Assembly: GCF_003003055.1 (NCBI RefSeq)
Contig: NZ_PVTV01000011.1
Span: forward strand, 620,001-684,000
From: Jezberella montanilacus
Lineage (GTDB): Bacteria; Pseudomonadota; Gammaproteobacteria; Burkholderiales; Burkholderiaceae_B
Length of the DNA stretch: 64,000 nt
Direction of reading: 5' to 3'
Shown here: piece after piece, positions 19,138 to 29,740 of the stretch
How the letters are laid out: each line of letters opens with the position of its first letter
Numbering within the stretch: position 1 is the first letter of the stretch
The notes under the pieces: generated by a model
The model's input: the letters and a program-made list of their open reading frames with translations, nothing else
Told to the model about the DNA's origin: nothing
Database searches by the model: none
Position numbers and translations under genes: made by a program

Positions 19138-19809
19138 TCAGGCCTTTTTGGTGACGCGAACCACACGGTGCACATACAAGCTCGGGGTGACGATTGCTTC
19201 AGGATCGAGCTCACCAAGCTCAACAATCTCGTCAACCTGGACGACAGTCATCTTGGCAGCTGTGGCCATAATGGGACCGAAGTTACGCGCAGTTTTGTTG
19301 TAAATAAGATTACCCCACCGATCGGCTTTATGCGCCTTGATCAGTGCAACGTCCGCTTTGATCGGACTTTCGAATACGTAATCCTCGCCGTCGATGTTAC
19401 GAATCTCTTTGCCTGCCGCCAGTTCGGTACCCACCGCCGTTCTGGTGAAAAAGCCCCCAATGCCAGCGCCCCCGGCGCGAATACGCTCGGCAAGCGTGCC
19501 TTGAGGAACAAGCTCAAGCTCGACTTTGCCCGAGCGATAGAGCCCATCAAAAACGTGCGAGTCAGCCTGACGAGGAAAAGAGCAAATAATCTTTCGCACT
19601 TTGCCTGCTGCCAAAAGCGCGGCAATGCCTGTGGTGCCGGAGCCCGCATTATTGCTTACGATGGTTAGATCGGTTGCACCTTGTTCAATCAAGGCATCAA
19701 GCAATTCGTGTGCTTGTCCCGCCCCCCCAAAACCACCCAAGAGCACAGTAGAGCCATCCTTCACGCCCGCCAATGCCGCTTGAAGGTCGTTTACGATTTT
19801 TGAGATCAT
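19138..19809 (-). CDS. pcaI: 3-oxoadipate/3-oxoacid CoA-transferase subunit A
   Basis: 223 residues. The CoA-binding stretch GSTVLLGGFGGAGQAHELLDAL at the start, LTIVSNNAG, the RQADSHVFDGLYRSGKVELELVPQG segment and KAHKADRWGNLIYNKTARNFGP are all typical of the alpha subunit of class I CoA-transferases, closest in character to PcaI. It forms a heterotetramer with the next gene. It is probably the first gene of a two-gene operon; the 118-base gap upstream to the MgtC-like gene shows nothing recognisable. Confidence 0.85.
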   Translation of the reverse strand: MISKIVNDLQAALAGVKDGSTVLLGGFGGAGQAHELLDALIEQGATDLTIVSNNAGSGTTGIAALLAAGKVRKIICSFPRQADSHVFDGLYRSGKVELELVPQGTLAERIRAGGAGIGGFFTRTAVGTELAAGKEIRNIDGEDYVFESPIKADVALIKAHKADRWGNLIYNKTARNFGPIMATAAKMTVVQVDEIVELGELDPEAIVTPSLYVHRVVRVTKKA

Positions 19810-19927
19810 AGTTGTCCGCTTAGTGATTTTTTATCATTGCCTGCGGTTTTTTACCAATACGCAGATTGTCGAGAAGCATACCGTATCGGCGTACTTTCAC
19901 CAACAGCGCTGTCACCAATGCTGCGAC

Positions 19928-20644
19928 TTATTCGGCAGCCTGGTGAGTCCAGAAAGCTTGGCTGACCGACGGTAACTCTGCCAATTCGGCGACGAGTTGA
20001 TCCAGCACTTGTTCGCTAACAGCGGTGGCAGACAATAATGCCTTGAGTTCGACCTCGTCATCGCCAAACGATTCAATCATGAGCTCTTGTATAGGCAAAC
20101 CCAAGGATTCAATCGATCTCTCAAGACGCTTCAGTGCATCTTTGCGTAGTGCCCGAGGTGCCACCACGGAGATCAGGTGATTGGTGTCGCCGCCTGAAGT
20201 ATTAATCGGTTGCCGGTTGATGAGACTGATCACAGGGCGCATCACCGTATTGGATGCCAAGATAAAAAACGTTCCAATGACCGCTTCACCAATCATATCG
20301 GCACCCGCGCAAGCTCCCACTGCGCCAGAGCACCAAAGCGTTGCGGCAGTATTGAGTCCTTTTACCCCACCATCTTCGCGCATGATGGCACCAGCGCCAA
20401 GAAAACCAATACCAGAGACAACATAGGCGATGATGCGGGTAGCACCCTCTGCGCCGAGCAAGCGATTGCCCAAATCTACAAATACCGCGGCGCCAACAGC
20501 AACCAGTATGTTGGTTCGTAATCCAGCCGTTCTTTGCCGGTATTGCCGCTCAGCTCCTATGAGACCGCCCAGGACAAAGGCCGTGAGCAGACTAACGAAG
20601 GTATCTGCCAAAGATACGGCGTCGAAATTTTGTATGGATTGCAT
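19928..20644 (-). CDS. MgtC/SapB-family membrane protein
   Basis: 238 residues. Four to five membrane helices make up the first 140 residues with family motifs [47 protein letters not shown] and [18 protein letters not shown] soluble C-terminal domain of about 80 residues follows, with an ACT-like look. MgtC proteins of pathogens inhibit the F1Fo ATP synthase and aid survival in low magnesium; the role of environmental homologues is less clear. It is divergent from the thioredoxin-like gene at 20835. Confidence 0.88.
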   Translation of the reverse strand: MQSIQNFDAVSLADTFVSLLTAFVLGGLIGAERQYRQRTAGLRTNILVAVGAAVFVDLGNRLLGAEGATRIIAYVVSGIGFLGAGAIMREDGGVKGLNTAATLWCSGAVGACAGADMIGEAVIGTFFILASNTVMRPVISLINRQPINTSGGDTNHLISVVAPRALRKDALKRLERSIESLGLPIQELMIESFGDDEVELKALLSATAVSEQVLDQLVAELAELPSVSQAFWTHQAAE

Positions 20645-20834
20645 GGCCTTGCCTTTATCCCAGTTAAGCCCGCATTCTAAATCGGTCTTACTAAATCTTA
20701 GTTACTGTTCGCGAATCCGATAAAAATATGTAACCAAAACCGTATGCCGCACGAATAAAAGGTATGTTGAGGACAATACCCCGACAAATTCCCTGAATAC
20801 CCTTAGTCCAACACTGTTTATTAGGATATCTGTC

Positions 20835-21224
20835 ATGAAAATGCTCGCAAAAACTGCCCTGATCGTCGCCCTGTCGGCTATCGCGTCGCTGGCATTAGCT
20901 GGCGAAGTAAAACCGTTCAGTCAGCAAGAATTCGACACCCTGACGCAGGCTGGTAAACCGGTCGTTCTGGACATTACTGCGCCTTGGTGCCCGACTTGTA
21001 AAGCTCAAGCACCTATCGTCGATGCGCTCACGAAAAATCCAGCGTACAAAGATGTCACCCTACTGACGATTGACTTCGACACGTCCAAACCGACCCTGAA
21101 GTTGCTTAAAGTCAATCAGCAAAGCACTTTGATCGCTTTCAAGGGCACGCAGGAAGTTGCTCGTTCAACCGGCGACACAACGCAAGCTGGTCTTGAAAAT
21201 ATTTTCAAAAAATCCGTGAACTAA
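20835..21224 (+). CDS. Exported thioredoxin-fold protein
   Basis: 129 residues. A signal peptide (MKMLAKTALIVALSAIASLA, cut near LAG) is followed by a single thioredoxin domain with active site APWCPTCKAQAP (Cys52, Cys55). The CPTC centre differs from thioredoxin CGPC and suggests a reductant or disulphide-exchange role in the periplasm. AGGA lies 8 bases before the start. Its normal electron donor would be a CcdA/DsbD-type membrane protein, and the stump of exactly such a gene lies one base downstream (21226). The partner has therefore been lost, or is supplied from elsewhere. Confidence 0.88.
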   Translation: MKMLAKTALIVALSAIASLALAGEVKPFSQQEFDTLTQAGKPVVLDITAPWCPTCKAQAPIVDALTKNPAYKDVTLLTIDFDTSKPTLKLLKVNQQSTLIAFKGTQEVARSTGDTTQAGLENIFKKSVN

Positions 21225-21225
21225 G

Positions 21226-21387
21226 ATGGATTTTGGTCTGGGATCCTACGGATTAGGCTTGCTGGCGGGCGTGTTGTCGACCCTGTCGCCCTGTGTTTTG
21301 CCCATCGTGCCGATTCTGTTGGGATCTGCGACCCATGCTCACCCGCGAGCGCCAGTGGCCTTGGCCGGGGGTCTGGCCTTATCTTAA
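21226..21387 (+). pseudogene. Truncated CcdA/DsbD-type membrane electron-transfer gene (53 codons)
   Basis: The frame starts ATG at 21226, one base after the thioredoxin stop, and reads GLLAGVLSTLSPCVLPIVPILLG, the first membrane helix of the CcdA/DsbD family with the reactive Cys in SPCVLP, then AGGLALS and a stop at 21385. Complete members have about 230 residues and six or more helices, so about three quarters are missing. The 120 bases from here to mutS do not continue the family in any frame. The most likely history is a deletion joining the 5' end of this gene to the region upstream of mutS. The reading is too short for an active electron carrier. Confidence 0.8.
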
Positions 21388-21508
21388 TTGGCTGACACAA
21401 CTGACGACGCGCTTCTGATGCTCTGCTTTGACTTCAACCAAGCACACTTGACTTCGTTCCGTCAGTCTGGATGATTGGAAACTTTGGTCGGCAGGTAAAA
21501 TCGTTGAA

Positions 21509-24196
21509 ATGAACACCGCACCAGAGCTAACAGGCAATCGTCCATCTCCCTCACCTCATCCAGAAGCAGGGGATTCGAAACACACCCCCATGATGCAGCA
21601 ATACCTGCGCCTCAAAGCTGAGGCGGGGCCGTTGCTTTTGCTCTATCGCATGGGTGACTTCTATGAAATGTTCTACGAAGATGCCGAGCGCGGGGCGAAG
21701 TTACTTGGCCTGACCCTCACTCGTCGTGGTACCTCTAACGGCTCACCTATCCCCATGGCTGGCCTGCCCTATCACGCAGCCGAGGGCTATCTAGCCAAAC
21801 TGGTCGCGCAAGGTGAATCGGTTGCGATCTGTGAGCAGATTGGTGATCCGGCAACCAGCAAAGGGCCTGTCGAGCGCAAGATCGTCCGAATCGTCACGCC
21901 CGGCACTTTGACCGATGACGCGCTCTTACCCGCTAAATCTGATCGTATTCTTGCGTCTGTGTTTGTGCCACGCAAAGGGTATAAAACGCCTCGGGCTGGC
22001 ATCGCTTGGCTCAATCTGGCAAGTGGTGAGTTCAGATTATCCGAGTGCGCGCTAGATGCGCTGGATTCGGAGTTACATCGTATCGATCCAGCTGAAGTTG
22101 TGATCGCTGACGATGCCGAGCAAAAATTAACGCTTACCTGTTCAATTGCTAAAACCCCGCCCTGGCACTTTGAGGCTGAGCAGGCTCAGGCTACTTTGCT
22201 GAGTCACTTTAATACTCAGTCCTTATCAGGGTTTGATATCGATGACTTGCCCGTTGCACAATGCGCAGCCGGCGCGCTCTTGCGCTACGCAAGCCGCACC
22301 CAAACCCAAGCGCTCTCGCATATTCAATCTTTACAGGCAGATCGTGCCAGCCAGTATGTGCTGATGGATCCACAAACGCGTCGCAACCTTGAACTAACGC
22401 AAACCTTGGCGGGCGAAGACTCTCCCACTTTATTTTCGATTCTTGATACCTGCTGTACCCCGATGGGTAGTCGCTTGTTGCGTCGTTGGCTGCATCATCC
22501 CCTGAGAGATAATCCAGTCGTGCTACGACGCCAGCAATCGATTGCTTGTTTGCTATCGGTCAACATCACGCCAGCTGATTATCTTCATGCCCTGCCGCTC
22601 TTGCAATCGCTGCGTGAGTCTTTAAATAAATTACCTGATCTTGAACGCATAGCAACTCGGATAGCGCTCCTTTCAGTTCGCCCCAGAGAGCTCGCCAGCC
22701 TGCGGGATGCGTTGACCGCGCTACCTGTCATCCAGCAACAATTACTTAAGGCTGGTCAGCAAGACGAAGCGGGACAATACCTGAGCGCTCTGGCGTCGAC
22801 ACTTTTACCGCCTGAAGGACTGCATAGCTTATTGTCAGCTGCGGTCGCCCAAGAACCGGCTGCAATGGTGAGAGATGGCGGGGTCATCGCCCCCGGCTAC
22901 GATGCGGATCTCGACGAGCTTAGAACCATCTCAACGGATAACGGTAGTTACTTGCTGCAGATCGAAGCGCGCGAACGAGAGCGCACAGGGATCTCTACCC
23001 TGAGGGTTGAGTTCAACCGCGTGCATGGGTTTTTTATCGAAGTCAGTCGCGCACAATCAGAGAAGGTACCCGATGACTACCGTCGGCGACAGACGCTTAA
23101 AAACGCTGAACGCTACATCACGCCTGAACTCAAAGCTTGGGAAGACAAAGTCTTATCGGCTCAAGATCGTGCGCTGGCTCGCGAGAAAATGTTGTTCGAG
23201 GCCCTGCTCGAGCAGCTCACCCCAATGGTTTCTGCCCTGGCGGCCAGCGCCGCAGCGTGCGCTGAGCTGGATACCCTCGTTGCCTTGGCTCATCATGCAC
23301 AGCACCATAATTGGGTATCCCCTGAACTCGACGATAGACCTGGTATCGAAATCGAACTGGGCAGACATCCGGTCGTTGAACGAGCAATCGAAAGGTTTAC
23401 TCCCAATAGCTGCTCGCTTAGTGAGCAGCGCGCCATGCTGATCATCACCGGTCCAAACATGGGCGGTAAATCGACCTACATGCGTCAAGTCGCCTTAATC
23501 GCATTGTTAGCTCGGGTTGGTAGTTTTGTGCCAGCAAAGCGCGTACGCATTGGCCCTGTGGACAGGATATTTACCCGCATCGGGGCGGCCGACGATCTGG
23601 CGGGTGGGCGCTCTACTTTCATGATGGAGATGACCGAGGCGGCAGCGATCTTGGCTTCGAGTACAGCAAAGAGCCTAGTCTTGATGGATGAGATCGGTCG
23701 CGGCACCTCCACTTATGATGGTTTATCGCTCGCTTGGGCGATTGCTCAACGATTGCTCACACACAATCGGGCCTTGACCTTATTTGCCACCCATTATTTT
23801 GAGTTGACTCGTTTGCCAAACGAAAATGCGACGTCGGCTAATGTGCACCTGGCTGCGGCCGAATCCCCCTCTGGCATTGTGTTTTTGCACGAAGTCAGAG
23901 ATGGTCCGGCAAGTCGCAGTTATGGAATACAGGTTGCGCAACGCGCGGGCATCCCCGCGGCGGTGATCCGGCAAGCGAGTCGCGAGCTAGAAAGGCTAGA
24001 GTCTCAGGGTGCGCCGACCCCGCAGCTCGGCTTATTTGCGGTTAACGCCCGCGACGAAACGACACAACTCGCAGCGCAAGAAGAAGCCGCCACACTGGCC
24101 GCCTTGCAAACCGCTGTCGCCGCTTTAGACCCCGACACGCTGAGCCCGCGTGAAGCGCTCGATGCCCTCTATCAGTTAAAACACCTACTCAATTGA
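21509..24196 (+). CDS. mutS: DNA mismatch repair protein MutS
   Basis: 895 residues. The mismatch-binding N-terminus contains the Phe-X-Glu wedge motif in [14 protein letters not shown] at about residues 45-58. The lever and clamp domains follow, then the ATPase with Walker [20 protein letters not shown], signature [21 protein letters not shown], Walker [24 protein letters not shown] and ATHYFELT. The C-terminal beta-clamp/dimer segment is present (QLGLF near the end resembles a clamp-binding motif). It is intact, so mismatch recognition should work. It starts 121 bases after the CcdA stump and is followed by roxA 43 bases downstream. Confidence 0.97.
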   Translation: MNTAPELTGNRPSPSPHPEAGDSKHTPMMQQYLRLKAEAGPLLLLYRMGDFYEMFYEDAERGAKLLGLTLTRRGTSNGSPIPMAGLPYHAAEGYLAKLVAQGESVAICEQIGDPATSKGPVERKIVRIVTPGTLTDDALLPAKSDRILASVFVPRKGYKTPRAGIAWLNLASGEFRLSECALDALDSELHRIDPAEVVIADDAEQKLTLTCSIAKTPPWHFEAEQAQATLLSHFNTQSLSGFDIDDLPVAQCAAGALLRYASRTQTQALSHIQSLQADRASQYVLMDPQTRRNLELTQTLAGEDSPTLFSILDTCCTPMGSRLLRRWLHHPLRDNPVVLRRQQSIACLLSVNITPADYLHALPLLQSLRESLNKLPDLERIATRIALLSVRPRELASLRDALTALPVIQQQLLKAGQQDEAGQYLSALASTLLPPEGLHSLLSAAVAQEPAAMVRDGGVIAPGYDADLDELRTISTDNGSYLLQIEARERERTGISTLRVEFNRVHGFFIEVSRAQSEKVPDDYRRRQTLKNAERYITPELKAWEDKVLSAQDRALAREKMLFEALLEQLTPMVSALAASAAACAELDTLVALAHHAQHHNWVSPELDDRPGIEIELGRHPVVERAIERFTPNSCSLSEQRAMLIITGPNMGGKSTYMRQVALIALLARVGSFVPAKRVRIGPVDRIFTRIGAADDLAGGRSTFMMEMTEAAAILASSTAKSLVLMDEIGRGTSTYDGLSLAWAIAQRLLTHNRALTLFATHYFELTRLPNENATSANVHLAAAESPSGIVFLHEVRDGPASRSYGIQVAQRAGIPAAVIRQASRELERLESQGAPTPQLGLFAVNARDETTQLAAQEEAATLAALQTAVAALDPDTLSPREALDALYQLKHLLN

Positions 24197-24239
24197 CAAC
24201 CTGTTTACCCTCACGTTGTAACGATTTACGGAGCACCAC

Positions 24240-25418
24240 ATGAACCCGAATAAACCGCTAGCCCTGCTGGGCGGCCTCACCCCTGCCGAGTTCATGAAAA
24301 CCTATTGGCAGAAAAAGCCTCTGCTCGTGCGTCAAGCCTTCCCTGCGTTCAAGCCTCCGATCTCAGTGTCTGCGTTAAAGAAGATGGCAAAAGCTGATGA
24401 CGTCCAATCAAGACTGATCTGGCGTAATCACGGGCAATGGCAGATGGAGAACGGCCCGTTTGGTCGTCTCCCTAAAATGGCTGAGCCTGATTGGACTTTG
24501 CTCGTGCAAAGTGTTGATATTCATGACGACGCTGCTGCGTCGCTGATGCATCAATTTCGGTTTGTACCCGATGCAAGGCTTGATGATCTGATGATTAGTC
24601 TAGCCACAGCCGGTGGCGGGGTTGGGCCACATTTTGATAGCTACGATGTGTTTCTGTTGCAAGCAAAGGGCCACAGGCGTTGGCAGTTTGGGCAGCAAAA
24701 AGATCTGACACTCGTGCCTCATTTGCCCTTGAAGATATTGCAAGCCTTTAAACCTGACCAAGAATTTATTCTCGAACCCGGAGATATGTTGTATCTGCCT
24801 CCCCAGGCCGCGCACGATGGCGTGGCCCTGGACGAATGCATGACCATCTCGGTTGGTTTTCGGGCGCCTGACGAAGCGGCGCTGGCCAGTGGGATGCTTG
24901 AGGCAGCAGCTGATCAAATTCTTGCCCGACTTGGATTAAGTGCTAGTGCCTATTCAGACCCCGCACTGCCTGGGCCCTCCCTAGCCAATTTGTATAAAGA
25001 TCCTAAACAAGCCGCGACAGCGAAGCCCGCAGAATTGCCCGAACAGCTCATACAAGCTGCTGTGCATGCAGTGAGCAAGATCAAGTTTGATGAGGTCCTG
25101 GCAACACGGTTTTTAGGTTGCTGGCTAACCGAACCCAATCAAGCTGCCGTGTTCGAACCTCAGGATGACATTGACGAGGATTTCGGTACGCACTGGTTGC
25201 TCGATCGCCGCACCAGAATGCTCTATCGTGGCAATCAACTGTTCATCAATGGCGAAGTTGCGCCCTGCAAACCAGAACCAGGGCTGAAGCTTCTGGCGGA
25301 TCAACGAGTGTTATCAATGGACACAGGCGTCGCTGCACGCTTATCCGATCAAGCACTCGACGCACTGGAGGATTGGGTCAATGCGGGTTGGGTTCAGCTG
25401 GCTGAACAACTCACCTAA
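24240..25418 (+). CDS. roxA: Ribosomal protein L16 arginine hydroxylase (cupin, RoxA/YcfD)
   Basis: 392 residues, close to the E. coli protein. This 2-oxoglutarate/Fe(II) dioxygenase hydroxylates an arginine of 50S protein L16. The Fe ligands are His131 and Asp133 in VGPHFDSYDVFLLQ and His192 in PPQAAHDGVA. The opening KTYWQKKPLLVRQAFP and the HRRWQFG stretch are family hallmarks. The C-terminal winged-helix part completes the protein. AcGGAG lies close before the start. It is convergent with ureG, 32 bases away. Confidence 0.93.
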   Translation: MNPNKPLALLGGLTPAEFMKTYWQKKPLLVRQAFPAFKPPISVSALKKMAKADDVQSRLIWRNHGQWQMENGPFGRLPKMAEPDWTLLVQSVDIHDDAAASLMHQFRFVPDARLDDLMISLATAGGGVGPHFDSYDVFLLQAKGHRRWQFGQQKDLTLVPHLPLKILQAFKPDQEFILEPGDMLYLPPQAAHDGVALDECMTISVGFRAPDEAALASGMLEAAADQILARLGLSASAYSDPALPGPSLANLYKDPKQAATAKPAELPEQLIQAAVHAVSKIKFDEVLATRFLGCWLTEPNQAAVFEPQDDIDEDFGTHWLLDRRTRMLYRGNQLFINGEVAPCKPEPGLKLLADQRVLSMDTGVAARLSDQALDALEDWVNAGWVQLAEQLT

Positions 25419-25450
25419 AAGGGGTCAAGACCGGTTGACACTTGGCCGCC

Positions 25451-26065
25451 TTAAGTCTTCAGGCAGCCCGCTCGCTCGATAAACGCGATCACCTCATCCA
25501 CCCCATCACCTGATTTAAGGTTAGTCATGACCCAGGGTCGCTCAACACGCATACGCTCAGTGTCGTGGCGCATGACGTCAAGGTTGGCACCTACGTAAGG
25601 CGCCAGATCAGTTTTGTTGATGACGAGTAAATCGCTACGTGTGATGCCGGGACCACCTTTGCGGGGGATCTTCTCGCCACCCGCAACATCGATCACATAG
25701 ATCGTCAAGTCAGATAAATCCGGACTGAAGGTTGCCGCCAGGTTATCGCCCCCCGACTCGATAAAAATCAGATCCAGATCAGGGAAACGCTTTTGCATAC
25801 GGTCGATCGCTTCGAGGTTGATCGACGCATCTTCACGAATGGCAGTATGCGGGCAACCACCGGTTTCAACACCCATGATGCGCTCTGCGGGTAAAGCCCC
25901 CGCAGCCACCAGCAGGCGTTCGTCTTCTTTAGTGTAAATGTCGTTGGTCACTACCGCCAACTTGTATTGATCGCGCATGCGTTTGCAGAGCACTTCAACC
26001 AAGGTAGTTTTACCTGAACCCACTGGCCCACCGACGCCGACCCGCAAAGGATTTGAAGGCTGCAT
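25451..26065 (-). CDS. ureG: Urease accessory GTPase UreG
   Basis: 204 residues. SIMIBI-class GTPase that delivers nickel to apourease with UreD and UreF. P-loop [20 protein letters not shown] (about residues 11-30), nickel-binding [15 protein letters not shown] (Cys-Pro-His), [16 protein letters not shown], and [13 protein letters not shown] for guanine recognition are all visible. It is the last gene of the urease operon, five bases after ureF. Confidence 0.97.
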   Translation of the reverse strand: MQPSNPLRVGVGGPVGSGKTTLVEVLCKRMRDQYKLAVVTNDIYTKEDERLLVAAGALPAERIMGVETGGCPHTAIREDASINLEAIDRMQKRFPDLDLIFIESGGDNLAATFSPDLSDLTIYVIDVAGGEKIPRKGGPGITRSDLLVINKTDLAPYVGANLDVMRHDTERMRVERPWVMTNLKSGDGVDEVIAFIERAGCLKT

Positions 26066-26070
26066 ATTTT

Positions 26071-26757
26071 TTAACTCCTGAATAGTCTGCTGTACTGGGT
26101 TTCGTGACGAGCGCTGGTGACTGCCAAGCCAATCGCGGCAGAGCCCCTATCGTCAGTAGAGAATTTTTTTGCGACGGTCATCGCCTCGGCCACAACGGGT
26201 TTAAGTTGATGTAATAAGCGTTGGCCGTCGATTTGCCCGAGAGGTACGGTTTTGACAGCAGCAAGTACTTGGTTCTCAAGCCAGCTCCACAAATAGGCGG
26301 TCAAGGCCATGTCCTCATCAACGCCTGATATGGCGGATAAGGCTGCGTGTGCTGCTGAGTATGCCCATTCGATATCACCGACCTGCTCAAGCAAGTCTGT
26401 GCCCTGCGGCCACTGTTTGAAGAGCTTGGCCATCGAATGCCCCATTTGCACTGCTTCGAGTTTCAACTCTGAGGTTTCACGCAACGCCATGAGCTGCTGG
26501 TTTAATTCAATCACTTGCTGCACATGAATTTCAATGGCGCAAGCTTGATAGACACCACGCCAAAGCGGTAGCTCTTGTCTAGCCAAGCTCAACAGCATCA
26601 CATCACTGATCCAGGTAAAAGCTTGTGCCGCACTGGTCACCCAACGATCTTCGACTGCCTGCTCGAGGCCTTGCGAATACGCAAATCCACCGACCGGCAG
26701 TGCCGGACTGGCCAAATGCAGTGCCGCCAGCAATGAATCGAGCTTACTTGCGGGCAT
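26071..26757 (-). CDS. ureF: Urease accessory protein UreF
   Basis: About 228 residues from the ATG at 26757. The family start [36 protein letters not shown], and later [18 protein letters not shown] identify UreF, which gates UreG GTPase activity in the UreDFG complex. The reading frame extends a further 70 codons upstream, but that part is only the antisense-like shadow of the His-rich end of ureE and is not homologous to UreF. The chosen start overlaps the end of ureE by 14 bases, giving translational coupling. Confidence 0.93.
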   Translation of the reverse strand: MPASKLDSLLAALHLASPALPVGGFAYSQGLEQAVEDRWVTSAAQAFTWISDVMLLSLARQELPLWRGVYQACAIEIHVQQVIELNQQLMALRETSELKLEAVQMGHSMAKLFKQWPQGTDLLEQVGDIEWAYSAAHAALSAISGVDEDMALTAYLWSWLENQVLAAVKTVPLGQIDGQRLLHQLKPVVAEAMTVAKKFSTDDRGSAAIGLAVTSARHETQYSRLFRS

Positions 26758-27364
26758 GAGCGGCGATGGACAATTGCTCACCCAGGTTGCCGCGGGCTTG
26801 ATCTTCAGCAGACAAGGCGTGGTCTTCGCCGTGGTGATGATGACTATGACCGCGCCCATGATCCGCACCATGCTCACCATGATTGCAATCTGGGCCGTGC
26901 ACGTGACCGGTTGCGTAGGCTCCACCCTCTGGCAAGAACGCCTGTTGCACGACCTCAACCTGAGCACCTAGACCCCGCACCATGTCGGCCAGCACCGAAT
27001 CAGGTTCGATATACACCGCATCAGCTGCCAACATCGCTTTCACATGCCGGTTAGCCAGGTGATAAACCACACGCATTAACTCAAAGGCATTGTGAGCCGT
27101 GATCTGATAAACCTCTTCTTCGGCAGCCTTGATCCATAGGCGCTCGCCCGCATCACCGCACAAGACATCCCCATGTTGCATCTGTTCGCCGCGAGGCAAA
27201 ATCACCGCAACCGCCCTGCCGTTAGGCAACATCGCCGCAAGTCTTGAACGCTGCCTATCCGCCCAACTGAGTGACAACACCGGCCAGGGCGCCGAGGCTT
27301 TATCCATCTCGGCTTGTATCTGAGGATCAGAAGCCGCGCGGCGGGTATTAAACATCAGTGCCAT
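26744..27364 (-). CDS. ureE: Urease accessory nickel chaperone UreE
   Basis: 206 residues. The N-terminal part has WADRQRSRLAAMLPNGRAVAVILPRGEQM, typical of UreE, followed by the dimeric metal-binding domain with YHLANRHVKAML (conserved His). The C-terminus is very rich in histidine (HGPDCNHGEHGADHGRGHSH and on), about 20 His and Asp/Glu residues that bind nickel in store. It supplies nickel to UreG. It lies between ureC (20 bases upstream) and ureF (overlap). Confidence 0.96.
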   Translation of the reverse strand: MALMFNTRRAASDPQIQAEMDKASAPWPVLSLSWADRQRSRLAAMLPNGRAVAVILPRGEQMQHGDVLCGDAGERLWIKAAEEEVYQITAHNAFELMRVVYHLANRHVKAMLAADAVYIEPDSVLADMVRGLGAQVEVVQQAFLPEGGAYATGHVHGPDCNHGEHGADHGRGHSHHHHGEDHALSAEDQARGNLGEQLSIAAHARK

Positions 27365-27384
27365 TTCTTTGGAGTCTCGCTGAG

Positions 27385-29097
27385 CTAAAACAAAAAGTAA
27401 CGCTGAGCCATCGGCAAAACTTCAGCAGGTGGGCAATCCAGCAACACGCCATCGGCATAGACCTTGTAGTTCTCAGGACTAACCGTGATCTTAGGCGTCG
27501 CATCGTTGAGCTTCATATCGGCCTTACTGATTTTGCGGATGCCATGCACCGAAGCGATTTGACGTTGCAAGCCTAAGCGATCAGGCAAACCTTTTTCAAT
27601 CGCAGCTTGCGACAGGAAGGTAATGCAGCTAGAGCCAATGGCGCTAGGTGCAGCACCGAACTGTGGTCGATAGTGAACCGGCTGCGGAGTGGGGATCGAG
27701 GCATTTGGGTCGCCCATTGCTGCCATTGCAATCATGCCACCCTTCACCACTGTCGAAGGCTTCACACCAAAGAACGCCGGCCGCCAAAAGACAAGATCCG
27801 CGAACTTGCCGACCTCAATCGAACCGATCTCGTGCGCCATGCCGTGAGTGATTGCGGGATTGATGGTGTATTTGGCAACATAGCGTTTGATGCGAGCGTT
27901 GTCGCTGGTCGAGGGATCAGAGAACCCGGGTTCACTCATTGACCCACGTTGCTCACGCATTTTGTGCGCAGTTTGCCAGGTGCGCATGATAACCTCGCCG
28001 ACACGTCCCATCGCTTGACTGTCAGAGGAAATCATCGAGAAGGCGCCAATGTCATGCAAGATATCTTCTGCTGCAATGGTTTCACGACGAATACGGCTTT
28101 CAGCAAAAGCGATATCTTCTGCAATTGATGCATCGAGATGATGGCAAACCATCAACATATCAAGATGCTCGTCAAGCGTGTTGATGGTGAAAGGTCGTGT
28201 CGGATTGGTCGATGAAGGCAATACGTTGGCCTCACCACAGACGCGGATGATGTCAGGGGCATGACCACCACCTGCACCCTCAGTGTGATACGTGTGAATG
28301 ACGCGGCCTTTGATCGCATCAAGGGTCGCTTCGACAAAACCTGATTCGTTCAAAGTGTCGGTATGAATGGCCACCTGCGTGTCGGTTTGATCTGCCACCG
28401 TCAAACAATTATCAATCGTAGCGGGCGTACTGCCCCAATCCTCATGCAGCTTCAAACCCACAGCACCGGCTTCGATCTGCTCTGTCAACGGCCCCGGCAG
28501 TGAGACGTTGCCTTTACCGAGCAAACCAACGTTGATGGGATAGGACTCCATGGCCTGCAACATGCGCGCCAAATGCCAGGGACCCGGCGTGACGGTGGTT
28601 GCAAAGGTGCCGGTTGCGGGGCCTGTACCACCCCCGATCAGTGTGGTGACGCCAGAGCTCAAGGCCTCTTCGATTTGTTGCGGGCAAATGAAGTGGATAT
28701 GACTATCAATACCACCTGCAGTGACGATCATGCCTTCGGCGGCAATGACTTCGGTGCCTGGCCCGACAACAATTGTGACCCCTGGCTGGATATCCGGATT
28801 GCCGGCTTTCCCTATCCCGCTAATACGACCGTTCTTGATACCGATGTCGGCCTTGACGATCCCCCACCAGTCAATGATGACGGCATTGGTGACGACGGTA
28901 TCCACACAATCAGCGCTCATGCGCTGGGATTGACCCATCCCATCACGAATTACTTTGCCACCCCCGAACTTGACCTCTTCGCCATAGATGGTGAAGTCTT
29001 TTTCAATCATGGCAACCAAAGACGTGTCGGCCAACCGCAAGCGATCACCGGTCGTAGGGCCGAACATTTCTGCATAAGCTTGTCTTGAAATCTTCAT
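27385..29097 (-). CDS. ureC: Urease subunit alpha
   Basis: 570 residues, standard length. It hydrolyses urea to ammonia and carbamate at a dinuclear nickel site. The ligands are His133 and His135 in [13 protein letters not shown], carbamylated Lys216 in [12 protein letters not shown], His245 and His271, and Asp359 in [12 protein letters not shown]; the flap histidine lies in [17 protein letters not shown] (His319/320). All are present, so the enzyme should be active. It overlaps ureB by 4 bases. Confidence 0.98.
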   Translation of the reverse strand: MKISRQAYAEMFGPTTGDRLRLADTSLVAMIEKDFTIYGEEVKFGGGKVIRDGMGQSQRMSADCVDTVVTNAVIIDWWGIVKADIGIKNGRISGIGKAGNPDIQPGVTIVVGPGTEVIAAEGMIVTAGGIDSHIHFICPQQIEEALSSGVTTLIGGGTGPATGTFATTVTPGPWHLARMLQAMESYPINVGLLGKGNVSLPGPLTEQIEAGAVGLKLHEDWGSTPATIDNCLTVADQTDTQVAIHTDTLNESGFVEATLDAIKGRVIHTYHTEGAGGGHAPDIIRVCGEANVLPSSTNPTRPFTINTLDEHLDMLMVCHHLDASIAEDIAFAESRIRRETIAAEDILHDIGAFSMISSDSQAMGRVGEVIMRTWQTAHKMREQRGSMSEPGFSDPSTSDNARIKRYVAKYTINPAITHGMAHEIGSIEVGKFADLVFWRPAFFGVKPSTVVKGGMIAMAAMGDPNASIPTPQPVHYRPQFGAAPSAIGSSCITFLSQAAIEKGLPDRLGLQRQIASVHGIRKISKADMKLNDATPKITVSPENYKVYADGVLLDCPPAEVLPMAQRYFLF

Positions 29098-29405
29098 TTG
29101 TCCAACGCCCCCATCACCGCGCCCGTGAAACCGTAAACAATCCGGTCGCCCGCCAGAGCGACTAACTCAACTTCTCGCTCTTGCCCTGGCTCAAACCGCA
29201 CTGCCGTTCCCGCCGGGATATTCAACCTGAAGCCTCGTGCTGCCTGCCGATCAAATACCAAGGCCGCGTTGGTCTCTGCAAAGTGATAATGCGAGCCGAT
29301 CTGAACAGGCCGATCGCCCGTATTCGCAACTTTCACTTGAGTCACAGGGCGGCCAACATTGATCTCTATCTCGCCTGCTTGCACCATCATCTCGCCGGGA
29401 ATCAT
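29094..29405 (-). CDS. ureB: Urease subunit beta
   Basis: 103 residues, starting [20 protein letters not shown], with [20 protein letters not shown] and [18 protein letters not shown], the standard beta subunit. It overlaps ureC by 4 bases and lies 13 bases after ureA. Confidence 0.97.
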   Translation of the reverse strand: MIPGEMMVQAGEIEINVGRPVTQVKVANTGDRPVQIGSHYHFAETNAALVFDRQAARGFRLNIPAGTAVRFEPGQEREVELVALAGDRIVYGFTGAVMGALDK

Positions 29406-29418
29406 CTGAAGTCCTCGC

Positions 29419-29721
29419 TTATTGAATCGGTTGGTGAACGGTCACCAGTTTGGTGCCATCGGGGAAAGTAGCTTCTATCTGAATATCGGGGATCATCTCG
29501 GGGACGCCTTCCATCACATCTTCGCGGCCCAGTACATTGCGTCCCTCACTCATTAAGGCGGCAACGGTTTTGCCGTCTCGCGCGCCTTCCATAATGGCTG
29601 CTGAGATCAAAGCGATGGACTCGGGCACGTTCAGCTTCAAACCACGGGCGCGACGACGCTCAGCCAGCAGGGCTGCAGTGAAAATCAACAACTTGTCTTT
29701 CTCTCTCGGGGTCAGATCCAT
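29419..29721 (-). CDS. ureA: Urease subunit gamma
   Basis: 100 residues from the ATG at 29721, giving the normal family start [18 protein letters not shown] lies five bases before it. A longer in-frame opening at 29793 would overlap the end of ureD and add residues unlike Ure[22 protein letters not shown] and [21 protein letters not shown] are typical. Confidence 0.96.
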   Translation of the reverse strand: MDLTPREKDKLLIFTAALLAERRRARGLKLNVPESIALISAAIMEGARDGKTVAALMSEGRNVLGREDVMEGVPEMIPDIQIEATFPDGTKLVTVHQPIQ

Positions 29722-29740
29722 GGGGTCTCCGTCATTGAAA

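Noticed and set aside
21388-21508. Continuation of the CcdA-type gene by a frameshift
   Set aside because: None of the frames in these 120 bases gives the next membrane helices, so a deletion fits better than a single frameshift.
26758-26967. 70-codon N-terminal extension of ureF
   Set aside because: It is the out-of-frame reading of the His-rich end of ureE and has no resemblance to UreF.
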